Positions 46,501-54,390 are shown, counted from the stretch's first letter. The stretch is DNA of 64,000 bases from JAFEDN01 sp963795715 (GCA_963795715.1 CAWCIY010000003.1:806001-870000), one strand, 5' to 3'. Program-made: numbers and translations. The notes: generated from the sequence alone by a model not told the origin.

Positions 46501-46979
46501 CTTTCTTTTGAATTGAGTAATTCTTGCAAATATTCAATATAAAATTCATTCCCAAAGTGTTGGATAATTTTTGTAATTGCTTTACGAAAATCTAATTTCC
46601 ATTCATCTTTTTTAACACATCCTTCAGCTAATGCTTCTAATAACAAAAATTTATACTCTTTACCGCGCTTATTAGTGCCGAGCTTTTTAATTGCTTTCAG
46701 TAGGGTACCATGGTACTTAGTTTTCTGAGAATCTTCCGAATAAAAAAGTGCTACATCTCTATGTAATGAACGATAATCATGATGAACACAATCTTTAATA
46801 TCATGACGTAGTGTTCTTATTAAACTATCAAAGGATCCTGCCACTTCCGCAGAATTAAGAGCTTTCCAGGCATCACGATCTTCATCTCCATTATCTTCAT
46901 CTGGCAACGGCAATCGAATAGGCTGGATAGGGGGGAGGAATTCCCATGATTCTTTTTTAAATTCGTTTTCAAAATTCAT
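43557..46979 (-). CDS. 1140-residue orphan protein, candidate effector
   Basis: No family recognised. It starts after a strong AAGGAGGG site. Visible features are a charged helical N-terminal third, a coiled coil around residues 410-460 (SEEKTLEIGEEKIRQLTNFASEILKIQRDQQEQINEIHKILGQQ), a hydrophobic stretch around 490-540 (LMQAVIAAIAIGSNKL, IANSIPIIGPAIALLTEPL), a second coiled coil near the end (NLRQQVNELSKQVEYLTKQNQTI) and a Ser/Thr-rich tail of about 45 residues. Size, coiled coils, a membrane-inserting middle and a Ser/Thr-rich C-terminus are often seen in type IV secreted effectors of Legionellales; that is inference only. Codon use is AT-rich like the TIR gene beside it. Confidence 0.7.
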   Translation of the reverse strand: MNFENEFKKESWEFLPPIQPIRLPLPDEDNGDEDRDAWKALNSAEVAGSFDSLIRTLRHDIKDCVHHDYRSLHRDVALFYSEDSQKTKYHGTLLKAIKKLGTNKRGKEYKFLLLEALAEGCVKKDEWKLDFRKAITKIIQHFGNEFYIEYLQELLNSKESGTASRKESKVNEVLILMLAFRDNFFNQSNQKSPKFPSDQYKKLKLNNAGFVRLLFVFDKLIESSSDRGEKKYIVIVQIIEILETIYKNGVYKPYFGEPLISSEESNDMITFFLKEEEEGLALVFIRKLCSDRLFAENVKKIKSVLQSTRQKVHDGPSTVTRTRINGKLVFGVGLPMELRPHRVWGEDEPSVSASIWELIREQETPPKKFDRRLLLPRASVSWLKPKLDSNTSNFEEKYEPIADSHAPQLKTIVEDLQSMRSEEKTLEIGEEKIRQLTNFASEILKIQRDQQEQINEIHKILGQQRPQFKKWLDNVRKNEKLNQYYEFISQHLMQAVIAAIAIGSNKLNVTAGTAGLVFKGLGKIANSIPIIGPAIALLTEPLEQMDKVKQIRNISNLARLFKNDVLTARWVISQFAIELTISKQDEICGRCTPPVGLKEKIDHYWKRLKTASKGKHFAIFTKENLNETTHLAIYDVAVVVDAVESNKIIREEEIFDLSQNEQELIMRLLSIFSPSDKREPRQLVDAKQLLGPSVEDLLAVVKSEGYKRTAKFDNFVRVKLGQIENSIRIQYCSKLNNQLDNIKIYFSAKLALFLLKCYAIAAGTMERAAAAVPTIKVINCEIPDVKLGKYRLIDLNHQRLLELMQLILNFTGIEEKLGPYVLIKESEKLFKGIVQIANETVRILISYYHQSFTKLSKEDLIMVVDVAICRILSYLHKNVIVGQNILVCLRQGCMSPNPGISTILNQVHDEADSKEHWKANELFEQIGICTPTSFYFHSNQPFYRYGYCEITDDEFNDFNAHSNNQYIEDRHKNYEKYIQSNPLLSPQNLESLDLIPFDNKEEKYNHNLRQQVNELSKQVEYLTKQNQTILSIMNQLMRIPLIHHYCMEVGGILPSTLPFFHEPSYSNLSNVPVQISIPTVISNTSATPVQTMADLQALRALSITVSSSSSSTSASSTQTNSSSTRSTGNSSNQLITGQKL

Positions 46980-47401
46980 AACAATACCCTCCTTGAACTT
47001 GAAATCATCCTAATAAAAGTTTCCATCTCGCTCGATACAAAATTAGAAAATCATATAGGTAATGGTATCAATTTCTTGAGCATTGTTAAATGGAGACCAT
47101 CTAAAACGGGGGTGTCAAGTCGCTAATTGTACCACTTTTTCTATTGTCGGCCTCCATGTTAGTATGTCCATTTGAACTATACCCTAACCTGACGTCAAGC
47201 AGTCTACCCAAAAGCGTCAGAATAGAGTCTATTTCTCCATTGATTGGCATCTCTGTTCAGAGGTTATAGATTTCTTCCTGACACTGTCATCGAGGAGAAT
47301 CTTTTGAACGGCCAACGCATTCGGGCAGCCGCCCGGCAACACGGCCATTATGGTCATCGCGATATACACTCAATCACAACCGTTTTTTAATTTCCAATGG
47401 C
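46980..47401. other. 422-base gene-free stretch
   Basis: It holds the ribosome site of the 1140-residue gene at its left end. Codons for NGQRIRAAARQHGHYGHRDIH at about 47304-47370 could be an eroded gene fragment. No clear promoter or RNA was recognised. Confidence 0.4.
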
Positions 47402-47743
47402 TTAAGATTTTTGAAAAACGACCCGCAAATGCGTTTCTACTCGCGCGCGATGCGGTTTAATCACAATCTCTATGTCTTGATCTAAAATGCTGAGATATTT
47501 TATAAGCCGTTCCATAGAAAAACCGGATAAACGACCGCGATGTAATAAGGATATTTTTGCCTGATCAATCTTAAGTAATTTGGCGGCCTCTGCTTGCTTA
47601 AAGCCTCTTTTTTCAATTAATTGATTAATTTTAAAAGCCAGTTCTGCTTTCGCTAATTTTTCTTCCGCGTCTGCCATACCCAGATCAAAAAAAACGTTCT
47701 CTGAGCCTAACTCATAACTGATTTCGGATTGTTTTGCTTTCAT
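47402..47743 (-). CDS. HigA-like antitoxin with XRE helix-turn-helix
   Basis: 113 residues. The helix-turn-helix is FKINQLIEKRGFKQAEAAKLLKIDQAKISLLHRGRLSGFSMERLIKYLSIL, the HTH_37 type found in HigA antitoxins. The N-terminal acidic stretch SYELGSENVFFDLGMADAEE probably contacts the toxin. It overlaps the toxin gene by 4 bases, in toxin-first order. Confidence 0.88.
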   Translation of the reverse strand: MKAKQSEISYELGSENVFFDLGMADAEEKLAKAELAFKINQLIEKRGFKQAEAAKLLKIDQAKISLLHRGRLSGFSMERLIKYLSILDQDIEIVIKPHRARVETHLRVVFQKS

Positions 47744-48105
47744 GATGGGATTCCTTTTTTATAATGGTTTGAAATAGTTTTTGCCATCTGTAATCTCTGT
47801 TTGATTAAGTCGATATCTGGTTTCGGCGTCTGCATTCCCTTTTTAGATTTCTTTTGAAAAACATGCAGGATATATAACCGATCATCCAGCTTCACGGCGT
47901 AAACAGCCCGATAAGTGTTTTTATTAAAATCATTGACGATCTCATACACGCCCGTAAATCCTTTTAACGGTTTGGCATCCTCGGGGAACAAACCTAATTG
48001 CGCTTGATACAGGGCATAGCCCACTTCGTCCTGTACTTCCGATGGCAACACCTTTAAATCAGAGCGTGCCGAACCCATCCAAACTAACCGTTTAACTGAA
48101 CTCAT
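47740..48105 (-). CDS. HigB/Gp49-like RelE-superfamily toxin
   Basis: 121 residues from the ATG at 48105. The pattern KRLVWMGSARSDLKVLPSEVQDEVGYALYQAQLGLFPEDAKPLKGF ... YRAVYAVKLDDRLYILHVFQKKSKKGMQTPKPDIDLIKQRL is that of phage-derived Gp49-like toxins, which cleave ribosome-bound mRNA. The basic KKSKKG segment is typical. It is paired with the HigA-like gene that follows. Confidence 0.88.
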   Translation of the reverse strand: MSSVKRLVWMGSARSDLKVLPSEVQDEVGYALYQAQLGLFPEDAKPLKGFTGVYEIVNDFNKNTYRAVYAVKLDDRLYILHVFQKKSKKGMQTPKPDIDLIKQRLQMAKTISNHYKKGIPS

Positions 48106-48202
48106 AGTATTTATTCTAAATCTAGCATATTTTAAACCAAAGATCAAAGTGTAAAAAGAAACCAAATTTTAGTCATAAAATTTCCTATTTCTCAGGAGTA
48201 AT

Positions 48203-48263
48203 GGCATAATGAACCCACGGCCGCTTTTTAGTCCCAAAAAATTGGTCGCAAATCCATTATGCC
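48203..48263. repeat. 9-base inverted repeat upstream of higB
   Basis: GGCATAATG (48203-48211) and CATTATGCC (48255-48263) flank 43 bases in the gap between the hypothetical gene and higB. It could be an operator-like site or a small terminator. Confidence 0.45.
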
Positions 48264-48332
48264 GCCGCAATAGTATCATAATATTTTGCGGGCAACCCCT
48301 TTACGTGCAAAGAATGGTGGCGGTTGAGTACT

Positions 48333-48590
48333 CTAAGGTTTAACCAGCATTAACCGGCGCGGTACACCGATTAACCGACAATGCTTCAATCCCAACTCTA
48401 ACCAGTCATCTATCGCCGATAGATACGCTGCCGGCAACGGCAAAGACATACTTAACTGATAACTCACTCCGACTTGAGTTAACGCTTTGGCCTTTTCCAG
48501 ACAGTCATACGTAATTTCTTCAGCGGATAATCCTTGATGACAGGATAACAAGACGGGTTCCGAATTTTCGGATAAGATAGGCGTAGCCAT
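48333..48590 (-). CDS. Hypothetical 85-residue protein
   Basis: Starts MATPILSENSEPVLLSCHQGLSAEEITYDCLEKAKAL after a GAGGAG ribosome site. Two cysteines, SCHQGLS and TYDCLEK, and an amphipathic C-terminal half ending RLIGVPRRLMLVKP are visible. No family recognised. Its upstream region is cut off by the IS remnant that begins 20 bases away, so its original promoter may have been displaced. Confidence 0.55.
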   Translation of the reverse strand: MATPILSENSEPVLLSCHQGLSAEEITYDCLEKAKALTQVGVSYQLSMSLPLPAAYLSAIDDWLELGLKHCRLIGVPRRLMLVKP

Positions 48591-48609
48591 GATCAACACT
48601 CCTCAGTAG

Positions 48610-49526
48610 CATGGCAATCGCATTGAAACAAACCTTGAAAAAAATTCTTTAATATCCTGTGCCGAAATAATTTTATCCGAGGTAATAACTGAAAGAGTCT
48701 GATTGTAAGTAGTTTTTTCTGATATGAATATGCTGAATAGGTAGAGAAATCCACCCTTTAAAAATTCACTACACGCTGACTACAAAGTTCGGTCAGGGGT
48801 TCAAGAATACACTTCGAAGTTTGTCGAATTTTTATTTAAAACGTTGATCAGCTGTGAGCACTTTGAGTAAATATTGGTGATCCCACCCAGCGGTTTTGCG
48901 ACGACAGCTGATGCCATGTTGATGAGTGGATTCTTGTTTAAGAAGATTCAGTGCTATCCGTCTCACCAGCGCTAAATTTTCAGCGGAATGCCCAATACGA
49001 GATTGATTCAAGTCTTCGCGGAAACTCACGTCTAGAGACCAGTGTAAGTCTACTTCGATTTGCCAATGTTGACGAACCGCTTTCACAAAAGTATTGATCT
49101 GCTCGTAGTTTAAACTGGTGACAAAATAGCGGGTGGAATATTCCACTTGATTATTGGTGGTTCGGGTAATATCCATGGCAAACGCATTGAAACCAACTAA
49201 CGTCCACTTTTGCCTCAGATTGAACGAAAAAATGCCTTCAAAATGCTCACATAGCCATCTATGCTCCGCTTTTTCGGTCATTTTTTTCGTTCAATCTGAG
49301 CCAAAATTGAACGTTTTGCGTACGTTCTAGTTCAATGCGGTTGCCATGGGGTAATATCCACTTTCCCTATCCCTTTTAAACCCGGAAATCGGACGCTAAA
49401 ACCCGCTTCTTTCCGGGCAGATATCAATGTATAGCGCCGTGTTTCGATTCGGCCATGGTTGTGAAGTTTCTCTACTTTACGTAAATGTAACATATTTTTA
49501 TATTTCTTTTCTCCACCTTCGGCTAA
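48610..49526 (-). mobile_element. Truncated ISAs1-family element (reverse orientation) with nested MITE
   Basis: The outer end CATGGCAATCGCATTGAA at 48610 and all following sequence match, in reverse, the 3' part of the intact IS at 49902-51398. The transposase C-terminal region is readable from 49520 back to 48832. The copy stops at 49526 within the transposase gene, where it is joined to a fragment of rloB, so its 5' part was deleted. It is interrupted by the MITE at 49174-49348. Confidence 0.9.
49174..49348. mobile_element. 175-base MITE nested in the IS remnant
   Basis: Its ends CATGGCAAACGCATTGAA and TTCAATGCGGTTGCCATG are inverted and differ by one base from the 18-base ends of the neighbouring ISAs1-type element. 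It is flanked by the 10-base duplication GGGTAATATC (49164-49173 and 49349-49358). Its centre contains a further long inverted repeat (CTCAGATTGAACGAAAAAAT and its complement). It has no coding capacity and must be mobilised in trans. Confidence 0.92.
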
Positions 49527-49675
49527 AAATTTATTTGAACTAACAAGGCAATACCTTGAAAAAGCTATTGCGATGCAAAAAAGTTAAAAAATGATAATGG
49601 GCTAACAGGTTCTATTCATTTTACTGATGTTTATATACTAGTGGAGTATTTGATCAGCTTGAGTTTAAATAATTA
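49527..49675 (+). pseudogene. 3' fragment of a second rloB copy
   Basis: From TTATTTGAACTAACAAGG to the stop this equals the last 48 codons of rloB at 53652-53795, with a one-base loss in GCGATGCAAAAAAG that shifts the frame. It shows that the rloB end and its downstream unit were duplicated. Confidence 0.9.
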
Positions 49676-49679
49676 ATCC

Positions 49680-49901
49680 CTTTTTTAATTTTAAATGAAA
49701 TCTTATTGAATCGCAATTGACGGACATTGCGGCCCAAGAGGACTTTGACAAAAGATATTTTATTGCCACAATCCTCAAAGGACAATTCGTTAAAAATGTT
49801 GTTTTCTTCTTAAAAAGGATTATACTATCTGAACGCGACACCCGAGTGACTAAAACACTCGGGGCCGCTTACCACATTAACAACGGAGATTGTTAACATG
49901 G
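49680..49901 (+). repeat. Duplicated unit downstream of rloB, copy 1 (left part): Repeat R, promoter, hairpins
   Basis: Matches 53799-54019. It includes Repeat R, a promoter-like TTGTTT-N16-TATACT, the stem CCCGAGTG/CACTCGGG with a changed loop (ACTAAAA against CAGTAAA in copy 2) and the stem TTAACAA-CGGAGA-TTGTTAA with the ribosome site in its loop. The IS at 49902 is inserted at the start codon region. Confidence 0.88.
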
Positions 49902-51398
49902 CATGGCAATCGCATTGAATTTCTCTTCTCCCTATTTCAAATTTAGAAGTCTTTCTATCTCTTGATTTATCAGTCTTTTTTCTTTATAAAATAGTGAGTT
50001 TTATACTAGGAAAGGAGTGCCTGATGAAATTGGAGAATACTTTTCTCGAACATTTTTCAGATCTCAAAGACCCTCGATTAAAGTCCCATCGTAATTTTAA
50101 ATACAATCTGACTGACATTTTAGTGATCACTGTTCTCGCCACGATCTGTGGGGCTGACAATTGGGTAGAAATTTATAAATTTGGTTTAGCGAAAGAATCC
50201 TGGTTAAAAACATTTTTGGAATTACCGAGTGGGATTCCCTCGCCGGATACATTCGCTCATGTATTTGCTCGCTTGGACCCGGTGGCCTTTGAGAGAGGTT
50301 TTGCCCAATGGATAGCCTCTTTAAGCATTGATTTAAAGCAGGAAATCATTGCCCTGGATGGTAAAACAGTGAGAGGGTCCGGAAATAAAAGGCAGGGACA
50401 TCCCGCCATTCACCTGGTCAGTGCCTGGGCTACTCGAAATCGGATGATGTTAGCGCAAGTCAAAACCGCTGCCAAATCCAATGAAATTACCGCCATCCCC
50501 CAAGTACTGGAAATGATTGATGTCACAGGGGCTACCGTCACCATTGATGCGATGGGTTGTCAGACCAAAATTGCCAGACAGATTATTAGGCAGGGAGCGA
50601 ATTATGTTCTTTCACTCAAGGAAAATCAGCCGACGTTGTATCAAGCCGTCTGTGCCATTTTTGCTTTAGCCGAAGGTGGAGAAAAGAAATATAAAAATAT
50701 GTTACACTTACGTAAAGTAGAGAAACTTCACAACCATGGCCGAATCGAAACACGGCGCTATACATTGATATCTGCCCGGAAAGAAGCGGGTTTTAGCGTC
50801 CGATTTCCGGGTTTAAAAGGGATAGGGAAAGTGGATATTACCCGAACCACCAATAATCAAGTGGAATATTCCACCCGCTATTTTGTCACCAGTTTAAACT
50901 ACGAGCAGATCAATACTTTTGTGAAAGCGGTTCGTCAACATTGGCAAATCGAAGTAGACTTACACTGGTCTCTAGACGTGAGTTTCCGCGAAGACTTGAA
51001 TCAATCTCGTATTGGGCATTCCGCTGAAAATTTAGCGCTGGTGAGACGGATAGCACTGAATCTTCTTAAACAAGAATCCACTCATCAACATGGCATCAGC
51101 TGTCGTCGCAAAACCGCTGGGTGGGATCACCAATATTTACTCAAAGTGCTCACAGCTGATCAACGTTTTAAATAAAAATTCAACAAACTTCGAAGTGTAT
51201 TCTTGAACCCCTGACCGTTACTTTGTAGTCAGCGAGTAGTGAATTTTTAAAGGGTGGACTTCTCTACCTATTCAGCATATTCATATCAGAAAAAACTACT
51301 TACAATCAGACTCTTTCAGTTATTACCTCGGATAAAATTATTTCGGCACAGGATATTAAAGAATTTTTTTCAAGGTTTGTTTCAATGCGATTGCCATG
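49902..51398 (+). mobile_element. Intact ISAs1-family insertion sequence
   Basis: 1497 bases with perfect 18-base terminal inverted repeats CATGGCAATCGCATTGAA / TTCAATGCGATTGCCATG and a 10-base target duplication GTTAACATGG (49892-49901 and 51399-51408). It interrupts the first copy of the duplicated unit, whose continuation resumes at 51399. Confidence 0.95.
50024..51175 (+). CDS. ISAs1-family transposase
   Basis: 383 residues from the ATG at 50024 behind AGGAG. DDE-type transposase of the ISAs1/H-repeat family: N-terminal FSDLKDPRLKSHRNFKYNLTDILVITVLATICGADNW, the first Asp in IIALDGKTVRGSG, the second in VTIDAMGCQTKIARQI followed by GANYVLSLKENQPTLY, and the Glu in the C-terminal RQHWQIEVDLHWSLDVSFREDL. 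It is intact and, with complete ends and target duplication, probably active. It can also be expected to mobilise the MITE. Confidence 0.95.
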   Translation: MKLENTFLEHFSDLKDPRLKSHRNFKYNLTDILVITVLATICGADNWVEIYKFGLAKESWLKTFLELPSGIPSPDTFAHVFARLDPVAFERGFAQWIASLSIDLKQEIIALDGKTVRGSGNKRQGHPAIHLVSAWATRNRMMLAQVKTAAKSNEITAIPQVLEMIDVTGATVTIDAMGCQTKIARQIIRQGANYVLSLKENQPTLYQAVCAIFALAEGGEKKYKNMLHLRKVEKLHNHGRIETRRYTLISARKEAGFSVRFPGLKGIGKVDITRTTNNQVEYSTRYFVTSLNYEQINTFVKAVRQHWQIEVDLHWSLDVSFREDLNQSRIGHSAENLALVRRIALNLLKQESTHQHGISCRRKTAGWDHQYLLKVLTADQRFK

Positions 51399-51724
51399 GT
51401 TAACATGGCTATCTTCATTTTAACTGATCGCTCTTTTCTTTTAAACCTGTTTTATCCAGGTTCATTTCTTTTTGGCGCACACGAAGACGCATTGCCGTTT
51501 GCTCGAACTTATTCTGAGTCAAATGTTGTACTTTTTTTTCTCTGTTATGGGAAATAATGGTGCGTGCGTCTTGATGGCTGGCTGTTTAAGCAGCAAGCTC
51601 GTCAAAAGAAATAAGAAAGGCTTCAGCAAAATGGGGGGCGGCCATGCGCCAAGGCTGTATTCAGATGGATCCCCTTCATCCGATGCAGCTTGGTGCTGTG
51701 GTGCTAAGGTTCCAGACCAGGATG
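51399..51724 (+). repeat. Duplicated unit, copy 1 (right part)
   Basis: Nearly identical to 54010-54320. It contains the small reading frame of the unit with a one-base T-run difference (near 51535) that would end it early, then a hairpin-rich end (GGGCGGCCATGCGCC, GGATCCCCTTCATCC). From 51720 it diverges into the rloA promoter region, where TTGATT (51779) and AATAAT (51801) are a possible promoter. Confidence 0.85.
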
Positions 51725-51835
51725 GCACTAGGAGACTTGTTGACCAAAAATTATATTGGCTTATTTTAAAAAATAATCTTGATTTTTGCGGGAAATATGC
51801 AATAATTATGGTTATATTCATATTTTTAGGCTTAT

Positions 51836-53104
51836 ATGTTGATTGAATTTCGAGTTAGCAACTACCGTTCCTTCCATGAGCCTCAAGTTTTGAGCATGGT
51901 GGCGGCCAAAGATCCCTCACTACAAGAGTCAAATTGTATGGAGAGTGGGATTGCTGCTGCGCCAAAATTATTACGCTCAGCCGTACTCTATGGGCCAAAT
52001 GCAGGGGGTAAAAGTAACCTTATTTCTGCCTTGGCTTTTATGCGGAGCATGGTTGAAACTTCGGCTGTGGGTGTCCGAGAAGGTCAAGCGCTTAATGTTA
52101 CGCCTTTTAGGCTTGATCCAAAAGCCATTGAGCAGCCGACTGAATTTGAAATTATTTTCGTAGAAGATGGTGTGCGTTATCAATATGGTTTCGCACTGAC
52201 TTCTAAGCGAGTGGTACATGAGTGGTTATTGGCTTATGTAGGCCGTAAAGCCCAGCGCTGGTTTGAAAGGGAATATGACAGCAAAAAAGGAAAAGATAAC
52301 TGGTACTTAGGGTCACATCTTTTGGGTGGTCAGCAGCGCCAATTGTGGAAGGAATCCACCCGTGCTAATGCACTTTTCTTATCAACGGCTGTTAATTTAA
52401 ACAGCGAACAACTGCGTCCAATCTTCAATTGGTTTATCAATAAACTTGTTATTGTAGTCGGTAATGCCCTACTGGTGCCTATAACTACTACTCAGCGTAT
52501 ATTAGATGGGGTAGAAAAATCAAAAATTATTGAATTTTTACAAGCAGCAGACCTCGGAATCACTGACATTAAAATTGATATGCGAAAAGTCCCGCAAGTA
52601 GGCATTAGATTTGAGGCGGGAAAATTGCCAGAGCAAACTTTTACCCAAACAGAACATCCCGTTATCACACTTTTTCATCGTAGTAAAAATAATGGGGAAA
52701 ATATTGGATTTGATTTGTTTACAGAAGAATCTCAAGGTACAAAACGCTTATTCGCTTATGCAGGACCGATTTTAGATGTACTGCAATATGGGCGTATTTT
52801 AATTGTTGATGAATTAGATAATAGCCTGCATCCTAAGATGGTACATTTCCTTATTAGCTTGATGCATAATTTAGAATTAAATCAGAAAAACGCACAATTA
52901 ATTTTTTCTACGCATGATACTTCTTTGCTGGATACGAGTTTATTTCGCCGCGATCAAATTTGGTTTATCGAAAAAGACCAAGAGCAAGCATCAAAATTAT
53001 ATCCGCTTACGGATTTCAGTCCTCGTAAAGATGAGGCTTTAGAAAAAGGATATTTGATGGGACGATATGGAGCATTGCCCTTTTTTGGAGAATTAAAGTT
53101 TTAA
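51836..53104 (+). CDS. RloA-like AAA15 ATPase (AbiL-type phage defence)
   Basis: 422 residues: the N-terminal IEFRVSNYRSFHEPQVLSM typical of AAA15 OLD-like ATPases, Walker A LYGPNAGGKSNL (51-62), and the C-terminal TEESQGTKRLFAYAGPILDVL signature with Walker B ILIVDELDNSLHPKM and LIFSTHDTSLL. It is followed 13 bases later by an RloB-domain gene. This pair is known as RloAB and is equivalent to the lactococcal AbiL abortive infection genes, so an anti-phage role is the best guess. Confidence 0.88.
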   Translation: MLIEFRVSNYRSFHEPQVLSMVAAKDPSLQESNCMESGIAAAPKLLRSAVLYGPNAGGKSNLISALAFMRSMVETSAVGVREGQALNVTPFRLDPKAIEQPTEFEIIFVEDGVRYQYGFALTSKRVVHEWLLAYVGRKAQRWFEREYDSKKGKDNWYLGSHLLGGQQRQLWKESTRANALFLSTAVNLNSEQLRPIFNWFINKLVIVVGNALLVPITTTQRILDGVEKSKIIEFLQAADLGITDIKIDMRKVPQVGIRFEAGKLPEQTFTQTEHPVITLFHRSKNNGENIGFDLFTEESQGTKRLFAYAGPILDVLQYGRILIVDELDNSLHPKMVHFLISLMHNLELNQKNAQLIFSTHDTSLLDTSLFRRDQIWFIEKDQEQASKLYPLTDFSPRKDEALEKGYLMGRYGALPFFGELKF

Positions 53105-53117
53105 ATAAGGGCAATCC

Positions 53118-53795
53118 ATGGGGTCAGATAAAATCTTCCACAAAAGAAAAGAACGCACAGCAAAAGAATTAGCCCGTCGTGCAGCTAAAAAATCTCCCTA
53201 TGAAACCGTATTGATTGTCTGCGAAGGCGAAAAAACGGAAGTAGGATACTTTAAAGGGTTTATCAAAGATAAAAGACTTAATACCGCTAATGTCGAGGTT
53301 ATGCCAAGCGCCAAAGGCTCTGCACCTATCAATATTGTGGAATTCGCCATACAAACTGCTGAAAGTCGAGAAGGGATAGACAAAGTATTTTGTGTCTTTG
53401 ATCAAGATAATCACGCAAGTTATGATTTAGCACTTGAGAAGCTTAAAAACCATAAACCGAGTCATAAAGGGAAAAGCAAACCGCACTATCATGCTATTGT
53501 ATCTTCACCTTGCTTTGAAATCTGGTTGCTTCTGCATTTCACCTACACTACTAAGCCCTACTCTTCGACAGGTAAGCGTTCAGTGAGTGATAATTTGATT
53601 GCCGATCTCCGTCAATACATGCCGAATTATACTAAGAGCACTATAGTTTTATTTGAACTAACAAGGGAATACCTTGAAAAAGCTATTGCGAATGCAAAAA
53701 AGTTAAAAAATGATAATGGGCTAACAGGTTCTATTCATTTTACTGATGTTTATATACTAGTGGAGTATTTGATCAGCTTGAGTTTAAATAATTAA
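53118..53795 (+). CDS. RloB-domain protein (partner of RloA)
   Basis: 225 residues. A basic N-terminus (HKRKERTAKELARRAAKK) precedes a TOPRIM-like core: VLIVCEGEKTEVGYFKGFI, with the acidic residue in strand 1, and KVFCVFDQDNH with the D-x-D. CFEIWLLLHF follows, conserved in RloB. It is probably the nuclease or tRNA/DNA-targeting subunit activated by RloA. Its last third is duplicated at 49527-49675. Confidence 0.88.
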   Translation: MGSDKIFHKRKERTAKELARRAAKKSPYETVLIVCEGEKTEVGYFKGFIKDKRLNTANVEVMPSAKGSAPINIVEFAIQTAESREGIDKVFCVFDQDNHASYDLALEKLKNHKPSHKGKSKPHYHAIVSSPCFEIWLLLHFTYTTKPYSSTGKRSVSDNLIADLRQYMPNYTKSTIVLFELTREYLEKAIANAKKLKNDNGLTGSIHFTDVYILVEYLISLSLNN

Positions 53796-53798
53796 TCC

Positions 53799-54016
53799 CT
53801 TTTTTAATTTTAAATGAAATCTTATTGAATCGCAATTGACGGACATTGCGGCCCAAGGGGACTTTGACAAAAAATATTTTATTGCCACAATCCTCAAAGG
53901 ACAATTCGTTAAAAATGTTGTTTTCTTCTTAAAAAGGATTATACTATCCGAACGCGACACCCGAGTGCAGTAAACACTCGGGGCCGCTTACCACATTAAC
54001 AACGGAGATTGTTAAC
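53799..54016 (+). promoter_or_regulatory. Duplicated unit, copy 2: Repeat R, promoter and structured leader
   Basis: Repeat R is at 53799-53893. A promoter TTGTTT (53918-53923) -N16- TATACT (53940-53945) follows. The transcript would carry the stem CCCGAGTG/CACTCGGG (53960-53982), then TTAACAA-CGGAGA-TTGTTAA (53996-54015), whose 6-base loop contains the GGAG ribosome site 9 bases before an ATG. Between the two copies the stems are identical while a loop changed, as expected for a functional RNA. Confidence 0.65.
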
Positions 54017-54337
54017 ATGGCTATCTTCATTTTAACTGATCGCTCTTTTCTTTTAAACCTGTTTTATCCAGGTTCATTTCTTTTTGGCACACACGAAGAC
54101 GCATTGGCGTTTGCTCGAACTTATTCTGAGTCAAATGTTGTACTTTTTTTCTCTGTTATGGGGAATAATGGTGCGCGCGTCTTGATGGCTGGCTGTTTAA
54201 GCAGCCAGCTCGTCAAAAGAAATAAGAAAGGCTTCAGCAAAATGGGGGGCGGCCATGCGCCAAGGCTGTATTCGGATGGATCCCCTTCATCCGATGCAGC
54301 TTGGTGCTGTGGTGCTAAGAGGGCTCGACTATTCTAA
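54017..54337 (+). CDS. Small reading frame of the duplicated unit
   Basis: 106 residues starting at the ATG next to the hairpin-borne ribosome site: MAIFILTDRSFLLNLFYPG at the N-terminus, then FGTHEDALAFARTYSESNVVLFFSVMGNNGARVLMAGCL and an odd Gly/Ser-rich end (GGGHAPRLYSDGSPSSDAAWCC). No family recognised. The other copy has a frameshift, so coding potential is uncertain and the right half may instead be a structured RNA or an old repeat. Confidence 0.35.
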   Translation: MAIFILTDRSFLLNLFYPGSFLFGTHEDALAFARTYSESNVVLFFSVMGNNGARVLMAGCLSSQLVKRNKKGFSKMGGGHAPRLYSDGSPSSDAAWCCGAKRARLF

Positions 54338-54356
54338 ATGAAACTTTATTTTGGTC

Positions 54357-54390
54357 TTGACTATTCTAAAGTAATATTTATAATAGTCGA
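54357..54390 (+). promoter_or_regulatory. Dyad-flanked promoter of the second DUF4143 gene
   Basis: TTGACT (54357-54362) -N16- TATAAT (54379-54384), with the dyad GACTATT/AATAGTC at 54359-54365 and 54382-54388. The -10 box ends 6 bases before the ATG at 54391, exactly as for the first DUF4143 gene. A further half-site CGACTATTCTAA is at 54325. Confidence 0.65.

Noticed and set aside
48832..49281. Transposase of 149 codons as an independent gene
   Set aside because: Its first codons come from the nested MITE; it is only the C-terminal piece of the truncated IS transposase.
51472..51846. 124-codon frame joining the duplicated unit to the rloA upstream region
   Set aside because: It arises from a one-base T-run change that shifts the unit's own frame; the last part runs through the rloA promoter region. 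Not conserved between the two copies.
53799..54337. Retron msr-msd region next to an ATPase/nuclease pair
   Set aside because: No reverse transcriptase gene in the window; the hairpins alone do not support a retron.
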